Both the position numbers and the translations under genes were made by a program. Below are positions 9,494 through 23,276 of a DNA stretch of 64,000 nt, piece after piece (positions within the stretch are counted from its first letter, which is position 1; every line of letters starts with the position of its first letter). Source of the stretch: Deinococcus detaillensis (GTDB lineage: Bacteria > Deinococcota > Deinococci > Deinococcales > Deinococcaceae); the NCBI RefSeq assembly GCF_007280555.1, contig NZ_VKDB01000006.1:62001-126000 (forward strand), written 5' to 3'. Under the pieces are notes generated by a model. The model had not been told where the DNA came from and did not search any database. It saw only the letters and a program-made list of their open reading frames with translations.

Positions 9494-11114
9494 GAATGTC
9501 CTTCGGGGAAAAAGGGAGTGGAGACGTGCTGAGCGTTGGTGTAAGCGGCTTGGGTTCGGTCAGGGGTGGGCTCACAGCCGCCGGAGCGCGGTGCTGATAC
9601 GGTAATGTAAACGAAAAGGTGCTGCCCCGTTCCAAGGTGCTGTCGATGCTGAGCTGTCCGCCGTGCCGCTCCACCACATTTTTGACCACGGCCAGCCCGA
9701 TGCCGCTGCCCTCGAACACCCCGATGCCGTGCAGCCGCTGAAACACCCCGAAGATGCGCTCAAAGTAAGCTGGATCGATGCCGATGCCGTTGTCGGCCAC
9801 CGAAAACTTCCACGCGTCGGGCAGCGCTTCGGCATAAACTTGCACACGCGGGGGCCGCGCCGGATCGTGAAATTTGAGGGCGTTGCCGATCAAGTTCTGA
9901 AAGACGTGGCGCAGCAGTTCGGGATTGCCCCAAGCCTGCGGCAAAGTGCCGACTTCGATGCTGGCGTCGGTGCGCTCGATCAGATGCTGAAAATCCTTGA
10001 CGATACTGGCGACGAGCGGCTGAACTTCGAACAACTCGGTGGCCTTGGCGTGCTGGCGTACCCTCGAATACAGCAGCAAATCCTGAATCAGCCCTTTGAG
10101 GCGGTGGGTGGCGCTCAGCGTAAAAGCGATGTACTGATCGGCCCGCTGATCGAGTTGGCCGCTGTAGCGTTTGGCCAGCAGTTCGGTGTAGCTGCCGATG
10201 GTTCGCAGCGGTTCTTGCAGGTCGTGGCTGGCGACGTAGGCGAACTGCTCCAGCTCGCGGTTGCTGCGCTCAAGGTCGCGGTTGGTGCGCTCCAGCACGC
10301 TCTGGGCTGCCTTGAGGCCTTCCTCGCGCTGCTCCACGGCGTCGGCCATCCGGTAAAACTGGCCGCGCAGCGCCTGGACTTCCCGCACTGGCACGTCCAG
10401 CAGCATTTCGCCGTAGTGGCCCTGAGCGATGCGCTCGGCTCCGGTGTTGAGGGTTTTCAGACCCCGCGTCAGGGTGCGGGCCGAGCGCTGGGCCGCAAAA
10501 AAAACCAGCAGCAGGGCGCTGAGCAGACCGGTGATGGTGACGCTGCGGGTCAGGCGCAGGGTCATCAAACTGCTGCTGGCCGCCGCTTCGCGCCTCAGCA
10601 TCTCGTTACGTTCCAGCATCGCCAGCACGTCCCGCACCGTGTCAATCAGCTCCTTCCCGTCTGCTTTTCCGATCAGCGCTGCCGCCTGCGCCGCCGAGCT
10701 GGGCCGCACCAAAATTTCCGGCTCGGCCACCCGCGTAGTCCAGCGCTCCACCAAAGTGCTGACGCGGCTGAGGTTGAGCCGCTGCTGATTACTGACGCTG
10801 AGTGTTTGGAGTTGCTTCAAGCGGATTTTCACGCTGGCGCTGCCTCTCCGGTAAGGCTCCAGATACTGCGTGTCGCCCATGATGACGTAGCCGCGAATGC
10901 CGGTTTCCATATCGATGATGTCGCGGGCCAGTAAGTTGATCAGATTGAGCCGCACCTGCGCGGCGTTGAGCTGCTGAACTTGCAGCGCGTTGCGGTCAAT
11001 CCCCCAAATCACCGCCCCCGTGACGGCCAGCAGCAGCAGCAGCGGCCCCAGAAGAGGCAGCAGCAGAAACTGGGTCAGGCTTTGGGTGCTGAGGAGAACC
11101 GGGCGCAGGCGCAT
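9480..11114 (-). CDS. CHASE3-type sensor histidine kinase
   Basis: A 544-residue membrane kinase. A first transmembrane helix lies at about residues 15-38 (LLLPLLGPLLLLLAVTGAV). A CHASE3-like sensor region follows (ARDIIDMETGIRGYVIMGD), then a second helix (VTITGLLSALLLVFF). A HAMP-like and coiled-coil segment leads to the H-box AYVASHDLQEPLRTIGSY, with the phospho-acceptor His. The ATPase domain has N box NLIGNALKF, G1 VADNGIGID and G2 GSGIGLAVVK. It is the partner of the overlapping single-domain regulator. CHASE3 senses an extracytoplasmic or membrane cue that is not known for this type. Confidence 0.92.
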   Translation of the reverse strand: MRLRPVLLSTQSLTQFLLLPLLGPLLLLLAVTGAVIWGIDRNALQVQQLNAAQVRLNLINLLARDIIDMETGIRGYVIMGDTQYLEPYRRGSASVKIRLKQLQTLSVSNQQRLNLSRVSTLVERWTTRVAEPEILVRPSSAAQAAALIGKADGKELIDTVRDVLAMLERNEMLRREAAASSSLMTLRLTRSVTITGLLSALLLVFFAAQRSARTLTRGLKTLNTGAERIAQGHYGEMLLDVPVREVQALRGQFYRMADAVEQREEGLKAAQSVLERTNRDLERSNRELEQFAYVASHDLQEPLRTIGSYTELLAKRYSGQLDQRADQYIAFTLSATHRLKGLIQDLLLYSRVRQHAKATELFEVQPLVASIVKDFQHLIERTDASIEVGTLPQAWGNPELLRHVFQNLIGNALKFHDPARPPRVQVYAEALPDAWKFSVADNGIGIDPAYFERIFGVFQRLHGIGVFEGSGIGLAVVKNVVERHGGQLSIDSTLERGSTFSFTLPYQHRAPAAVSPPLTEPKPLTPTLSTSPLPFSPKDIHENH

Positions 11115-11147
11115 TCAGGATGCAGTGTAGGGCAAGTGGAAAGCAAA

Positions 11148-11182
11148 ACGAAAAGGCCCAGCCGTGACGCGTGGCTGGGCCT
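11148..11182 (-). terminator. Intrinsic terminator of the uvrA operon
   Basis: The 10-bp stem AGGCCCAGCC/GGCTGGGCCT (11154-11163 with 11173-11182) is followed on the minus strand by TTTTCGTTTT. It lies just after the small membrane-protein gene. Confidence 0.85.
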
Positions 11183-11196
11183 CTCCTTTACACCCT

Positions 11197-11765
11197 TTAC
11201 CCGGTCAACCGCTCCGACCTGCGCCGCAGCAGGGCGGCCACCACTTGCCGCACCAAGCTGACGGTAAGGCCGATGCCTGCGGCGATAAACGCCAGTTTTT
11301 GAAATTCGGGATTGGAGGGAAACTTGATGGTGGCGTCCACCGAGGGCGCGAGTTTGGCAGCGGCCAGAATCGGCAGGGCAAACAGCGCCGCTGCGAACGG
11401 CAGGAGGAACGGCCCCCCGGCGTGTTTGATGACCAGGCAGGCCAGCAGCGCAGTGGCGATCAGCGGGAAGATGGTCCACCACTGCTCCGGCACGCTGGCC
11501 ACCGGCAAAAACGGCCAGAAGGCCAGCGAAATGGCTCCCAGCGGTAAAATGCCCAGCACAACGGCGCTGTAGCCGAACCAGTTGCCCGCTTCGTCGGCAA
11601 TCAGGGTCAGCACGATCCAGGCGACCAGTTTGGTCTGCCAGTCGAGCGGTAGGGTCATCACGTAAGCCAGTGCGCCGAGGCTGAGCAAACCCAGCACCCA
11701 CATCACTGCCACGAACTGCCGGTGGCGGGTCAGGGGATTGGTACGCTCAAGCCGCGTGGCCGCGC

Positions 11766-11769
<4 letters not shown>
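11197..11769 (-). CDS. Membrane protein of unknown function coupled to uvrA
   Basis: A 190-residue hydrophobic protein with about five predicted transmembrane helices, including [39 protein letters not shown] and [20 protein letters not shown]. It has a basic C-terminal end (RRRSERLTG). I do not recognise a family. Its ATG overlaps the uvrA stop codon as ATGA (11769-11766), so translation is coupled to uvrA, and a terminator follows. Whether it has any part in DNA repair is unknown. Confidence 0.7.
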
Positions 11770-15029
<3,260 letters not shown>

Positions 15030-15249
15030 AACGGGAACCTTCCTTTTGAAGCGGCTTTCCCGCACCTTGCCGGGTCGCCGCATGCTTGCTAAGAATATAT
15101 GTTGAGGGCAGAAGTGAAGGGGCCGCTTCTGGGTAAACGTCATATTCTACACCGTCAGGGGGGGTAAGCGTATGGGTGGAGAGGTACGGTGAGCCGGGGA
15201 AGTGAGCGGCCATTCATGTGACGCAAGCTCACCAGTTGGACGCCCATTG

Positions 15250-16119
15250 CTACAGGGTTTGATCAGCCCACAGCACTTGTTCGGCGTGCCAAGCGCTGAA
15301 GGCCAGATAAGCTGGATTGGTCAGATTGGCCCAGCCTGCAGCCGAGAGGCCGGTGGCTGGGAAGGAGTCATTCTTGTCAAAGAAGCCACGGCGTGAGCTG
15401 AGGTAGACGACGCGCTTCTGCCAGCACAGGGCGACAAATTCAAGATCCGGCTCCACCACGAAGAAGTCGGCGAACTGAGATGGCAAAACGTCTGCCAAGG
15501 CATGCCAGTTGATCCGCTGCAAGTCCAAGTATTCCGGAACAAAACGTCTGGGTCGGTACTTGGATTCGTAACCGAGACTGGGGCCGTTAAACTCTGGTGT
15601 CATATCGATCATGCTCCGGTTTGTCAACCCTTCATACGTTCCAGCTACAGCAAGGAAATGGCGAGTGCCGAGTAGATTCCTTGATTGAACGATCTGGTTG
15701 AAGTGATGAACAGTTCCGCCGAGAAGGAGGCCATCAAAACTATATTGGGCGCTTCCAAGTCTTTCCCCTTTGATCTCCAGCACTTGGGCAATATCTTTTG
15801 TCAGGCCGCCAAAGGATTCGATTCGGAGACCATCACGCAAAGAACCTTCGTCTGCCCAGCGCGACCAGAGGAAAAAATGAGAGCTGAACCATTCGCTCTC
15901 GATTAGAAGCTCGCGGTCTGCATAGCTCTTTCCACAGCCATGCTGGATTCTTATGCAGCGCTTCTTTGAGTCATATTCGACATAGATGCGAACCCAGTAG
16001 GACGCAAATTGATCGTAAGCTTTAATCATTCCACGGTAAATTCGGCCTCGATCTTTCTGTCTGATATGTTGCCCATCGGTTCTGTAAATTTCGTAGTAGG
16101 ACGTAATAATGTTAGACAC
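15250..16119 (-). CDS. Hypothetical protein, possible acquired gene
   Basis: A 289-residue protein with a GTG start and TAG stop that I cannot assign to a family. It is soluble, rich in aromatic residues, and has no signal peptide or membrane helix. Composition is visibly less GC-rich than uvrA and the P450 gene around it, and codon use is more relaxed, which suggests acquisition by transfer. The lone cysteines and the W-rich C-terminus (FSAWHAEQVLWADQTL) show no known motif. It ends about 220 bases from the uvrA start on the same strand. Confidence 0.6.
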   Translation of the reverse strand: MSNIITSYYEIYRTDGQHIRQKDRGRIYRGMIKAYDQFASYWVRIYVEYDSKKRCIRIQHGCGKSYADRELLIESEWFSSHFFLWSRWADEGSLRDGLRIESFGGLTKDIAQVLEIKGERLGSAQYSFDGLLLGGTVHHFNQIVQSRNLLGTRHFLAVAGTYEGLTNRSMIDMTPEFNGPSLGYESKYRPRRFVPEYLDLQRINWHALADVLPSQFADFFVVEPDLEFVALCWQKRVVYLSSRRGFFDKNDSFPATGLSAAGWANLTNPAYLAFSAWHAEQVLWADQTL

Positions 16120-16146
16120 TGAAAGTGTTTCCCCTTCAGCTCATTT

Positions 16147-17466
16147 TCACTCAAGCCGTCTCAAGGTCAATCGGGCGTCGGGCGACAGGTTGGCCGAGTG
16201 AAACGGCTTCATTTTAAAGTCTTCAGGGAACAGCTCGAAGCGGCCATGCGTGACCGTGGTTGCCAGCATGGTTGCCAGCAGCGCCTCGGCCATGCCCGCC
16301 CCCAAACAGGTGTGCGCTCCAGCACCGTAAGGCTGGAAGGCTCCTTTTTGTTTGTGCTCGTGGCGCGGTTCCAGAAAGCGGTCGATGTCGAAGCGGTCTG
16401 GCTCGGCAAAGAGTTCCGGGTTGCGCTGGGCGGCGAAGAGGGCCATCAGCAGTTTCTCGCCTTTCTTGATGGGGAAGCCCTGAATCTCGAAATCCTGTTT
16501 GGCGGTGCGCGGCAGATTGTTGGCGATGGGATGGAGCCGCATCACTTCCAGCACCACCGCGTGCAGCACCTTCAGTTCGCGCAGTCGGGCGGCAGGCAGG
16601 CCAGCTTCGACAAGCGGACGCGCCTCGGCCTGTACCCGTGCCAAGACCTCGGGTCGGCGGTACATCTCGTAGAGGCACAGCGAAAAAACGCTGACCACCG
16701 TGTCCAGACCGGCCATATAGGGGATCAGCATCATAAACAGCAGTTCGTCGCGGTTGAGCAGATCGGGACGCTCGTTCATCAGGCCGCGCAGATCGGCGAC
16801 GTAGGTCGATGACAGAGCGGGCAAACCCTCCGGCGTATCCGCTTGATCGAGAATGTCTTGCGCGATGGCGCGGGCGCTCTGTTGGGCCTTCAGATAAACT
16901 GGGCGGCGCAGGGACGAGGGCCGGGCTGAGCCGACAATATGCACCGCCAGTTGGGCGTGCCAGTAGGTGATGAAATCATTTAGATGGGGGCCAGGACGGC
17001 GTCCTAGCGTCAGGGTGCCGATGCAGTCGGCCACCAGCCGCTGCGCGAAGGGAACGACCTTGAGGTGGCCGCTGACCCGAGTCTGGTCGAGCGCCTGACG
17101 GGTCAGATTCATAATCAGTGGGAGTTGCTCCAGCAGCCGGCTCTTGGCAAAGCCGTTTCTGGCTGCCGCCCGGTACTTGAGGTGGTCGGCCCCCTCCAGC
17201 ATGGTCAGGACTTGCCTGCCACCAAATTCGCGGATCATGCCTTCCCAAGTGTCCCAAGCATCCACCTCGCCGGTATTGTTGGCCATTGTCTCGGCGGCGG
17301 TGGGGCCGCCCACCACGATCAGCGACTGACCCAGAATCTTGACCCGGTAACATGGCCCCAGACGGCGGTACTGGTGGGCCAGAAAGGTTTCGGTGTCGCG
17401 CACCATCGGGATCAGGCTGCCGAGGAAGGGAAGGCCGGGAGCGACGGGCAGGGTTTTGGTGGTCAT
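16147..17466 (-). CDS. Cytochrome P450
   Basis: A 439-residue soluble P450. The I-helix oxygen-activation motif is AGLDTV (residues 252-257), the K-helix ExxR is EVMR (307-310), and the heme loop FQPYGAGAHTCLGAG places the cysteine thiolate ligand at Cys387. GGAG lies 8 bases before the ATG. P450s hydroxylate or desaturate lipophilic substrates using electrons from a separate ferredoxin system, and none is encoded nearby. Deinococcus species use P450 enzymes in deinoxanthin (carotenoid) synthesis, so a carotenoid substrate is possible, but nothing here proves it. It is transcribed divergently from the next membrane-protein gene. Confidence 0.93.
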   Translation of the reverse strand: MTTKTLPVAPGLPFLGSLIPMVRDTETFLAHQYRRLGPCYRVKILGQSLIVVGGPTAAETMANNTGEVDAWDTWEGMIREFGGRQVLTMLEGADHLKYRAAARNGFAKSRLLEQLPLIMNLTRQALDQTRVSGHLKVVPFAQRLVADCIGTLTLGRRPGPHLNDFITYWHAQLAVHIVGSARPSSLRRPVYLKAQQSARAIAQDILDQADTPEGLPALSSTYVADLRGLMNERPDLLNRDELLFMMLIPYMAGLDTVVSVFSLCLYEMYRRPEVLARVQAEARPLVEAGLPAARLRELKVLHAVVLEVMRLHPIANNLPRTAKQDFEIQGFPIKKGEKLLMALFAAQRNPELFAEPDRFDIDRFLEPRHEHKQKGAFQPYGAGAHTCLGAGMAEALLATMLATTVTHGRFELFPEDFKMKPFHSANLSPDARLTLRRLE

Positions 17467-17573
17467 GACATTCTCCAGAAGAGTAGCTTGGGGCCGGGCT
17501 TCAGCTTAAGCCAAGAGGCAAGCAGATGCTGGAGCTTCAGCGCTGGAGCAGAGTTGCAGCGGACGGCCAGCGC

Positions 17574-17579
17574 TAAACT
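17574..17579 (+). promoter_or_regulatory. -10 box TAAACT of membrane-protein gene
   Basis: TAAACT is 6 bases before the ATG at 17586; TTGCAG at 17554-17559 is a possible but closely spaced -35. Confidence 0.55.
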
Positions 17580-17585
17580 GAACGA

Positions 17586-18560
17586 ATGCTCGCCCGCTGG
17601 CAGACCGCTCCGCTGCATACCCGCGTGTCTCGCCTCTTTCCAGTGGGTGTGATCGTTTTGGTGCTGGTGATGCACAGGGCATTGCCCCTCCCCGATTCGC
17701 CATTTCCGCTGGCTTACGCCGCTCTGTTCGACGCGACCGTCACGGCCTCCGCGCTGGTGTGGTGGCTGACGCCCAAAGCCTCGCGTCGCCCCAAGCAACT
17801 CATGATGGTCGCCGCTCAGGGTGTGGCCCTTTGCGTCCTGGCTTTTCCAGCGCTGCGGCATCTGTTGTGGCTTGAACTGGGTGGGCTGGGGCTGGCGGGT
17901 TGGCAAGCTTATATGGGCTGGCGTCAGCCGCTGCCTGCCGACTTTGCCGAGCGTGACGACTTAGAGCGGGCCTACCTGTGGTGGGAGCGCCTCAGCTTGC
18001 GGCCCCGCTTGTTCAGGATGGTCGTGTTTGAAATGACGCTGCTGAGCCACCTCGTCCGGCGGCCCCGCTTTGCCGCTGGGCGGCAGTTTGGCACCCGTAA
18101 AGATGCGACAACCGGCGGAATGCTCGGCATGTTGCTGTTTCTGAATTTGGTGGAAGGCTGGCTGTCTCATCTGCTGCTCTCACACTGGAATTTGACTGCG
18201 GCTTGGCTATGGACAAATCTGAACATTATGGTCGCAGTGTGGCTGCTCGCTTATGGGCGGGCTTTGGCGCTGCGGCCCGTAACCATCAGCCAGCGGCGGC
18301 TCTACCTGCGCTCCGGCCTACACTGGACGCTGAGTGTGCCGCGCTCGGAGATGCTGGAAGCGAGCTTGCTCACCGCTCAAGACACCGAAGCCTTCAATTT
18401 GGCAATAGACAACCCGCCGAATGTGCGCCTGACCTTCCGCCGCCCGCTCACCTTGCTGGGGATTTACGGCACTGAGCGCCAAGTGTCGGCAGTCAAACTC
18501 CATTTAGATGATCCGAAAATGTTTTTAACTTGCCTTGCTGAGGGTATTGAACAGAAATAA
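17586..18560 (+). CDS. Hypothetical multi-pass membrane protein
   Basis: A 324-residue protein with around six hydrophobic segments, such as LFPVGVIVLVLVMHRALPL, LLFLNLVEGWLSHLLL and WTNLNIMVAVWLLAYG. A soluble C-terminal portion of about 100 residues ends in EGIEQK. The predicted membrane part comes first and the cytosolic part last. I cannot name a family. It is divergent from the P450 gene with a 119-base shared upstream region, so common regulation is possible. Confidence 0.65.
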   Translation: MLARWQTAPLHTRVSRLFPVGVIVLVLVMHRALPLPDSPFPLAYAALFDATVTASALVWWLTPKASRRPKQLMMVAAQGVALCVLAFPALRHLLWLELGGLGLAGWQAYMGWRQPLPADFAERDDLERAYLWWERLSLRPRLFRMVVFEMTLLSHLVRRPRFAAGRQFGTRKDATTGGMLGMLLFLNLVEGWLSHLLLSHWNLTAAWLWTNLNIMVAVWLLAYGRALALRPVTISQRRLYLRSGLHWTLSVPRSEMLEASLLTAQDTEAFNLAIDNPPNVRLTFRRPLTLLGIYGTERQVSAVKLHLDDPKMFLTCLAEGIEQK

Positions 18561-18915
18561 AGTAAAAGTATTATCCTTTTTTACAGTAACGGTTCTTTAC
18601 TTAAATCTGCTCAGATTGGCTGGGCAAGCTTTCTCTTACTGCCCCAAACATTTCTCGACTACGGCGGTGCAGGGTGCGGTAAAATTCTCCAGCCTGCCGC
18701 ACTCATGTATGGTCAACTAACAGTGTCTTTAGCTCTATGGAGTGGCAATCTCATTGTATGGCCTCATACCGACTAGGGCTGAACGGTTCCTTAAGCTGGC
18801 AGCAGGTCAGAGAAAATGGGCACTAAAAAGCCTAAATTGGCATCGTTCTGTATACTTTTCAAAAAGTACAGATCCGAGGGCCAAAGCTCACTCTGTGCCT
18901 TAAAAGGAGCCGGTT
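18561..18915. other. AT-rich intergenic region before the fasciclin gene
   Basis: No gene is supported in these 355 bases. The composition is much more AT-rich than the flanks. It holds the inverted repeat at 18848-18871 and a TATACT that could be a -10, but no good -35. Confidence 0.5.
18848..18871. promoter_or_regulatory. Imperfect inverted repeat upstream of fasciclin gene
   Basis: CTGTATACTTTT-C-AAAAAGTACAG: the arms match except for one extra base in the left arm. It contains TATACT at 18851-18856. It may be an operator over the promoter of the gene at 18916. Confidence 0.4.
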
Positions 18916-19407
18916 ATGCTTAAGAAAACCCTGCTTTTGACGACAGCCTTGGTTCTCGCTCCCTCTGCGTTTGCTGCTGGTGAGACCCCCACCTTACCCA
19001 ACAACAGCATCGCTGGAATCGTAGTGAGCAATCCTGATTTCAGCACCCTGCTGGCAGCCGTAAAAGCAGCTGGTTTGGTGGATACGCTGAACGGCTACGG
19101 CCCCTTCACAGTGTTTGCGCCGACCAACGCGGCCTTTGCCAAGGTTCCAGCCGATCAGCTCAAAGCGCTGCTGAACGACCCGGCCAAACTCAAGGCCGTG
19201 CTGCTCTACCATCTCGTGTCGGGAAGAGTCATGGCGGCGGACGTGGTCACCATGACAAGCGCCAAGAGCTTGCAAGGCTCTCCGCTGAATATCATGGTCA
19301 ATGGCAGCACCGTGATGGTCAATGACGCCACCGTTACTGCAACCGATATTTCGGCCACCAACGGCGTGATTCACGTGATTGATACTGTACTGCTGCCGCC
19401 CAACTGA
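18916..19407 (+). CDS. Secreted fasciclin (FAS1) domain protein
   Basis: A 163-residue protein. It has a clear signal peptide (KKTLLLTTALVLAPSAFA, cleavage about residue 21) and one complete FAS1 domain. Recognised motifs are FSTLLAAVKAAGL, GPFTVFAPTNAAFAKVP, LLYHLVSGRV and NGVIHVIDTVLLP. AAAAGGAG lies 8 bases before the ATG. FAS1 domains mediate adhesion in the envelope or extracellular matrix; the bacterial single-domain forms are generally secreted. It is a monocistronic unit closed by a strong terminator. Confidence 0.93.
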   Translation: MLKKTLLLTTALVLAPSAFAAGETPTLPNNSIAGIVVSNPDFSTLLAAVKAAGLVDTLNGYGPFTVFAPTNAAFAKVPADQLKALLNDPAKLKAVLLYHLVSGRVMAADVVTMTSAKSLQGSPLNIMVNGSTVMVNDATVTATDISATNGVIHVIDTVLLPPN

Positions 19408-19439
19408 GGCAGGCTGCAACAAGCGAATTTTAGAGAAGA

Positions 19440-19472
19440 AAAGCGCCGCTCCTTTCATAGGAGCGGCGCTTT
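19440..19472. terminator. Bidirectional terminator between fasciclin gene and gyrB
   Basis: A perfect 14-bp stem AAAGCGCCGCTCCT/AGGAGCGGCGCTTT with a five-base loop (19454-19458). It sits between the two convergent genes. Confidence 0.9.
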
Positions 19473-19489
19473 AGTCATGTCAGTTCAGC

Positions 19490-21541
<2,052 letters not shown>

Positions 21542-21558
21542 TTATGTTGTGGGCGTAG
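21542..21558. promoter_or_regulatory. Candidate radiation/desiccation response motif (RDRM) at gyrB
   Basis: TTATGTTGTGGGCGTAG matches 11 of 17 positions of the DdrO operator consensus I recall (TTATGTCATTGACATAA), with one perfect half-site. It touches the gyrB ribosome site. gyrB is a known RDRM gene in Deinococcus, but the second half is poor. Confidence 0.35.
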
Positions 21559-21620
21559 CTTGGCCGGGGTCGAACGCGCCTGTGATTTCTTGCGACAGGA
21601 CACGCTTCTTGTTACTCCTC

Positions 21621-21649
21621 AGTATAGCATTTCGTGGCAGATCGGTCAA
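21621..21649 (-). promoter_or_regulatory. gyrB promoter
   Basis: On the minus strand TTGACC (21649-21644), 17 bases, then TATACT (21626-21621): a near-consensus sigma-70-type promoter. Transcription should start near 21614, giving a leader of roughly 80 bases. Confidence 0.8.
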
Positions 21650-21758
21650 GGAAATTACGCTATGAGCGGAAGCGGTCCGGTGTGTTTCATATCGCCGTTT
21701 TTGCCGCTTGGGCGCGGGTTTTCAGCGTCTTCTTGCTTTTACTCGCCGCCCGACCCGT

Positions 21759-21764
21759 TACCCT
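21759..21764 (+). promoter_or_regulatory. -10 box TACCCT of membrane-protein gene
   Basis: TACCCT is 6 bases before the ATG at 21771, which decides that start over an in-frame upstream ATG at 21708. Confidence 0.55.
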
Positions 21765-21770
21765 AAGCAA

Positions 21771-22244
21771 ATGGACTTGCTGCGTGCTTTTCACGATTGG
21801 ACTTTCAACACGCCTTACGCCAAGCTGGCTCCCAATCCCTTCACGCTGATTTGCCTGATCCTGATGATCTGGAGCGTGGTTCCGGCGATTCGGGGCGTGG
21901 TGGACGCGGGCTTTGTATGGGTGACCCGCCTGAGTTGGGCCGTCTTCTTGCTCTACGGAGCCAGCGGCATCGCACTGGCAATCACCGGCCTCAAAGTGCC
22001 GAGCGCGGTGCTGGAGGCAGGCAAAACCGTCACCAAGTACGGCTTCTTGCCCGACCCCAAGCGCAACTTGGAGCATTCGATGTACGCCATTTTCGCGGTG
22101 GCGAGCTTGTATTTTATCGAAGTGCTGATCGCGGGCAAAATCATCGAGCGGCGAAAAGGCTTGTATTTTTTGCCGGTGGTGACGCTCTTTTTGTGGGGCT
22201 GCGCCTACATGGTCGGGCGGGTAGCGGTCTTTCCAGGCGAGTGA
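21771..22244 (+). CDS. Hypothetical membrane protein
   Basis: A 157-residue protein with about four transmembrane helices: PFTLICLILMIWSVVPAIRG, LSWAVFLLYGASGIALAIT, MYAIFAVASLYFIEVLIAG and GLYFLPVVTLFLWGCAYMV. I started it at 21771 because the -10 sits directly upstream and the earlier in-frame ATG would add 21 polar residues. No family is recognised. It diverges from gyrB and converges on the isomerase gene 10 bases away. Confidence 0.65.
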   Translation: MDLLRAFHDWTFNTPYAKLAPNPFTLICLILMIWSVVPAIRGVVDAGFVWVTRLSWAVFLLYGASGIALAITGLKVPSAVLEAGKTVTKYGFLPDPKRNLEHSMYAIFAVASLYFIEVLIAGKIIERRKGLYFLPVVTLFLWGCAYMVGRVAVFPGE

Positions 22245-22254
22245 GGTGGGGGCG

Positions 22255-23169
22255 CTACGCTTCTAGCCCGCTTTCGTCTACCGCTTCGCCCACGCTCAAG
22301 ACTTTCAGAACTTCCTTCAGGGCAGAGCTGTCCTCGGCGCTGATGCCGTGCCGCTCGGCCAGGTAAGCCGCGACCCACGCGCCGAAGTACCAGAGGGCCA
22401 GCGTGCCCGCGTAGCCACTCGACTCTTCTGGAAACGGAACTTGCAGCACTTCATCTATTCGCGTCTCCAGAACTTCACGGGCCAGCAGCAGCTCCGGCGT
22501 TTCGTCACCCAAAATGACGGCCACCTTGCTGTCGCCCTTTTCGTGCTGGGCTTCAAACGCGCCGGTCACCACGTACAGCGGCTCCTCAGCAACGGCGATG
22601 CTCAGCGTTTTGCCGACGCGGGCCAGCAGGTGTTGCCAGATGTGGGTCAGGGCGGCGTCTTCGGGGGCGGCCAGCAGCAGCGGCGTGCGTTGCCACAGCG
22701 TCCAAGCCAAATCGCGGGCGGGGTTGCCCTCGTCCACGTCGGGGGCGCACTTGGCGGCCAGAGCGCCGAGCAGTTGGTCGGCGGCTTGGGCGTCTTCGGC
22801 GTGTCCGGTGGCGTAAGCGGCGAACTGGGCCAGATGGTAGGTCGCGCCGATACCGCTGGGAGCCAGAAAGGTCAAATCGCGGTTGGACGCGCCGATTTGC
22901 TGAACGCCCGCCCGCACCACCGCCGCGCCGCTGACTTCGCTGAGTCCGGCGTAGTCGCGGGCGATCTGGGCGGCGTCGGCACTTTCCAGCACGATCTGGG
23001 TGCCTTCTTTGGTGAGTTTGCGCTCAACCAAGGTGTCCAGCACGGCGGCGCTCAGCGCTCCCGCACCCACCCCCACGACCCCGTAAGGCGCGGTGAGGGC
23101 GCGGGTCGGCCCCTGATAGGAAGTAGGCAAGCTCAGCAGGTCGTCAATCAAAGAGGTCTTGGGCAACAT
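22255..23169 (-). CDS. Phosphosugar isomerase-like SIS protein (PGI/PMI family)
   Basis: A 304-residue protein resembling the archaeal-type bifunctional phosphoglucose/phosphomannose isomerases. An N-terminal SIS-like fold contains GVVGVGAGALSAAVLDTL. The C-terminal helical domain EESSGYAGTLALWYFGAWVAAYLAERHG matches the dedicated PGI/PMI C-terminal region. I took the ATG at 23169 because homologues begin near the LPKTSLIDDLL stretch; a longer frame adds 31 basic residues. It probably acts on fructose-6-phosphate or mannose-6-phosphate, but the SIS catalytic residues look divergent and activity is uncertain. The stop codon is TAG. Confidence 0.65.
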   Translation of the reverse strand: MLPKTSLIDDLLSLPTSYQGPTRALTAPYGVVGVGAGALSAAVLDTLVERKLTKEGTQIVLESADAAQIARDYAGLSEVSGAAVVRAGVQQIGASNRDLTFLAPSGIGATYHLAQFAAYATGHAEDAQAADQLLGALAAKCAPDVDEGNPARDLAWTLWQRTPLLLAAPEDAALTHIWQHLLARVGKTLSIAVAEEPLYVVTGAFEAQHEKGDSKVAVILGDETPELLLAREVLETRIDEVLQVPFPEESSGYAGTLALWYFGAWVAAYLAERHGISAEDSSALKEVLKVLSVGEAVDESGLEA

Positions 23170-23276
23170 GGCCCTACGTTGCCACGCCCAGCCGCCAAAG
23201 GCAAAGCACGCGGGCACACTCCAGCAGATATGAGAGCGGGGAGCGCTTCCTCTACCCGCCAAACGAACAGTAAAGT

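Noticed and set aside
15030..15143. Upstream extension of uvrA to ATG 15143
   Set aside because: The added 38 residues are not like any UvrA; TTG 15029 has a good ribosome site at the conserved N-terminus.
15110..15150. Possible RDRM upstream of uvrA (ATATGACGTTTACCCAG on the minus strand)
   Set aside because: It matches only about 10 of 17 consensus positions with neither half-site complete; chance matches of this quality are expected.
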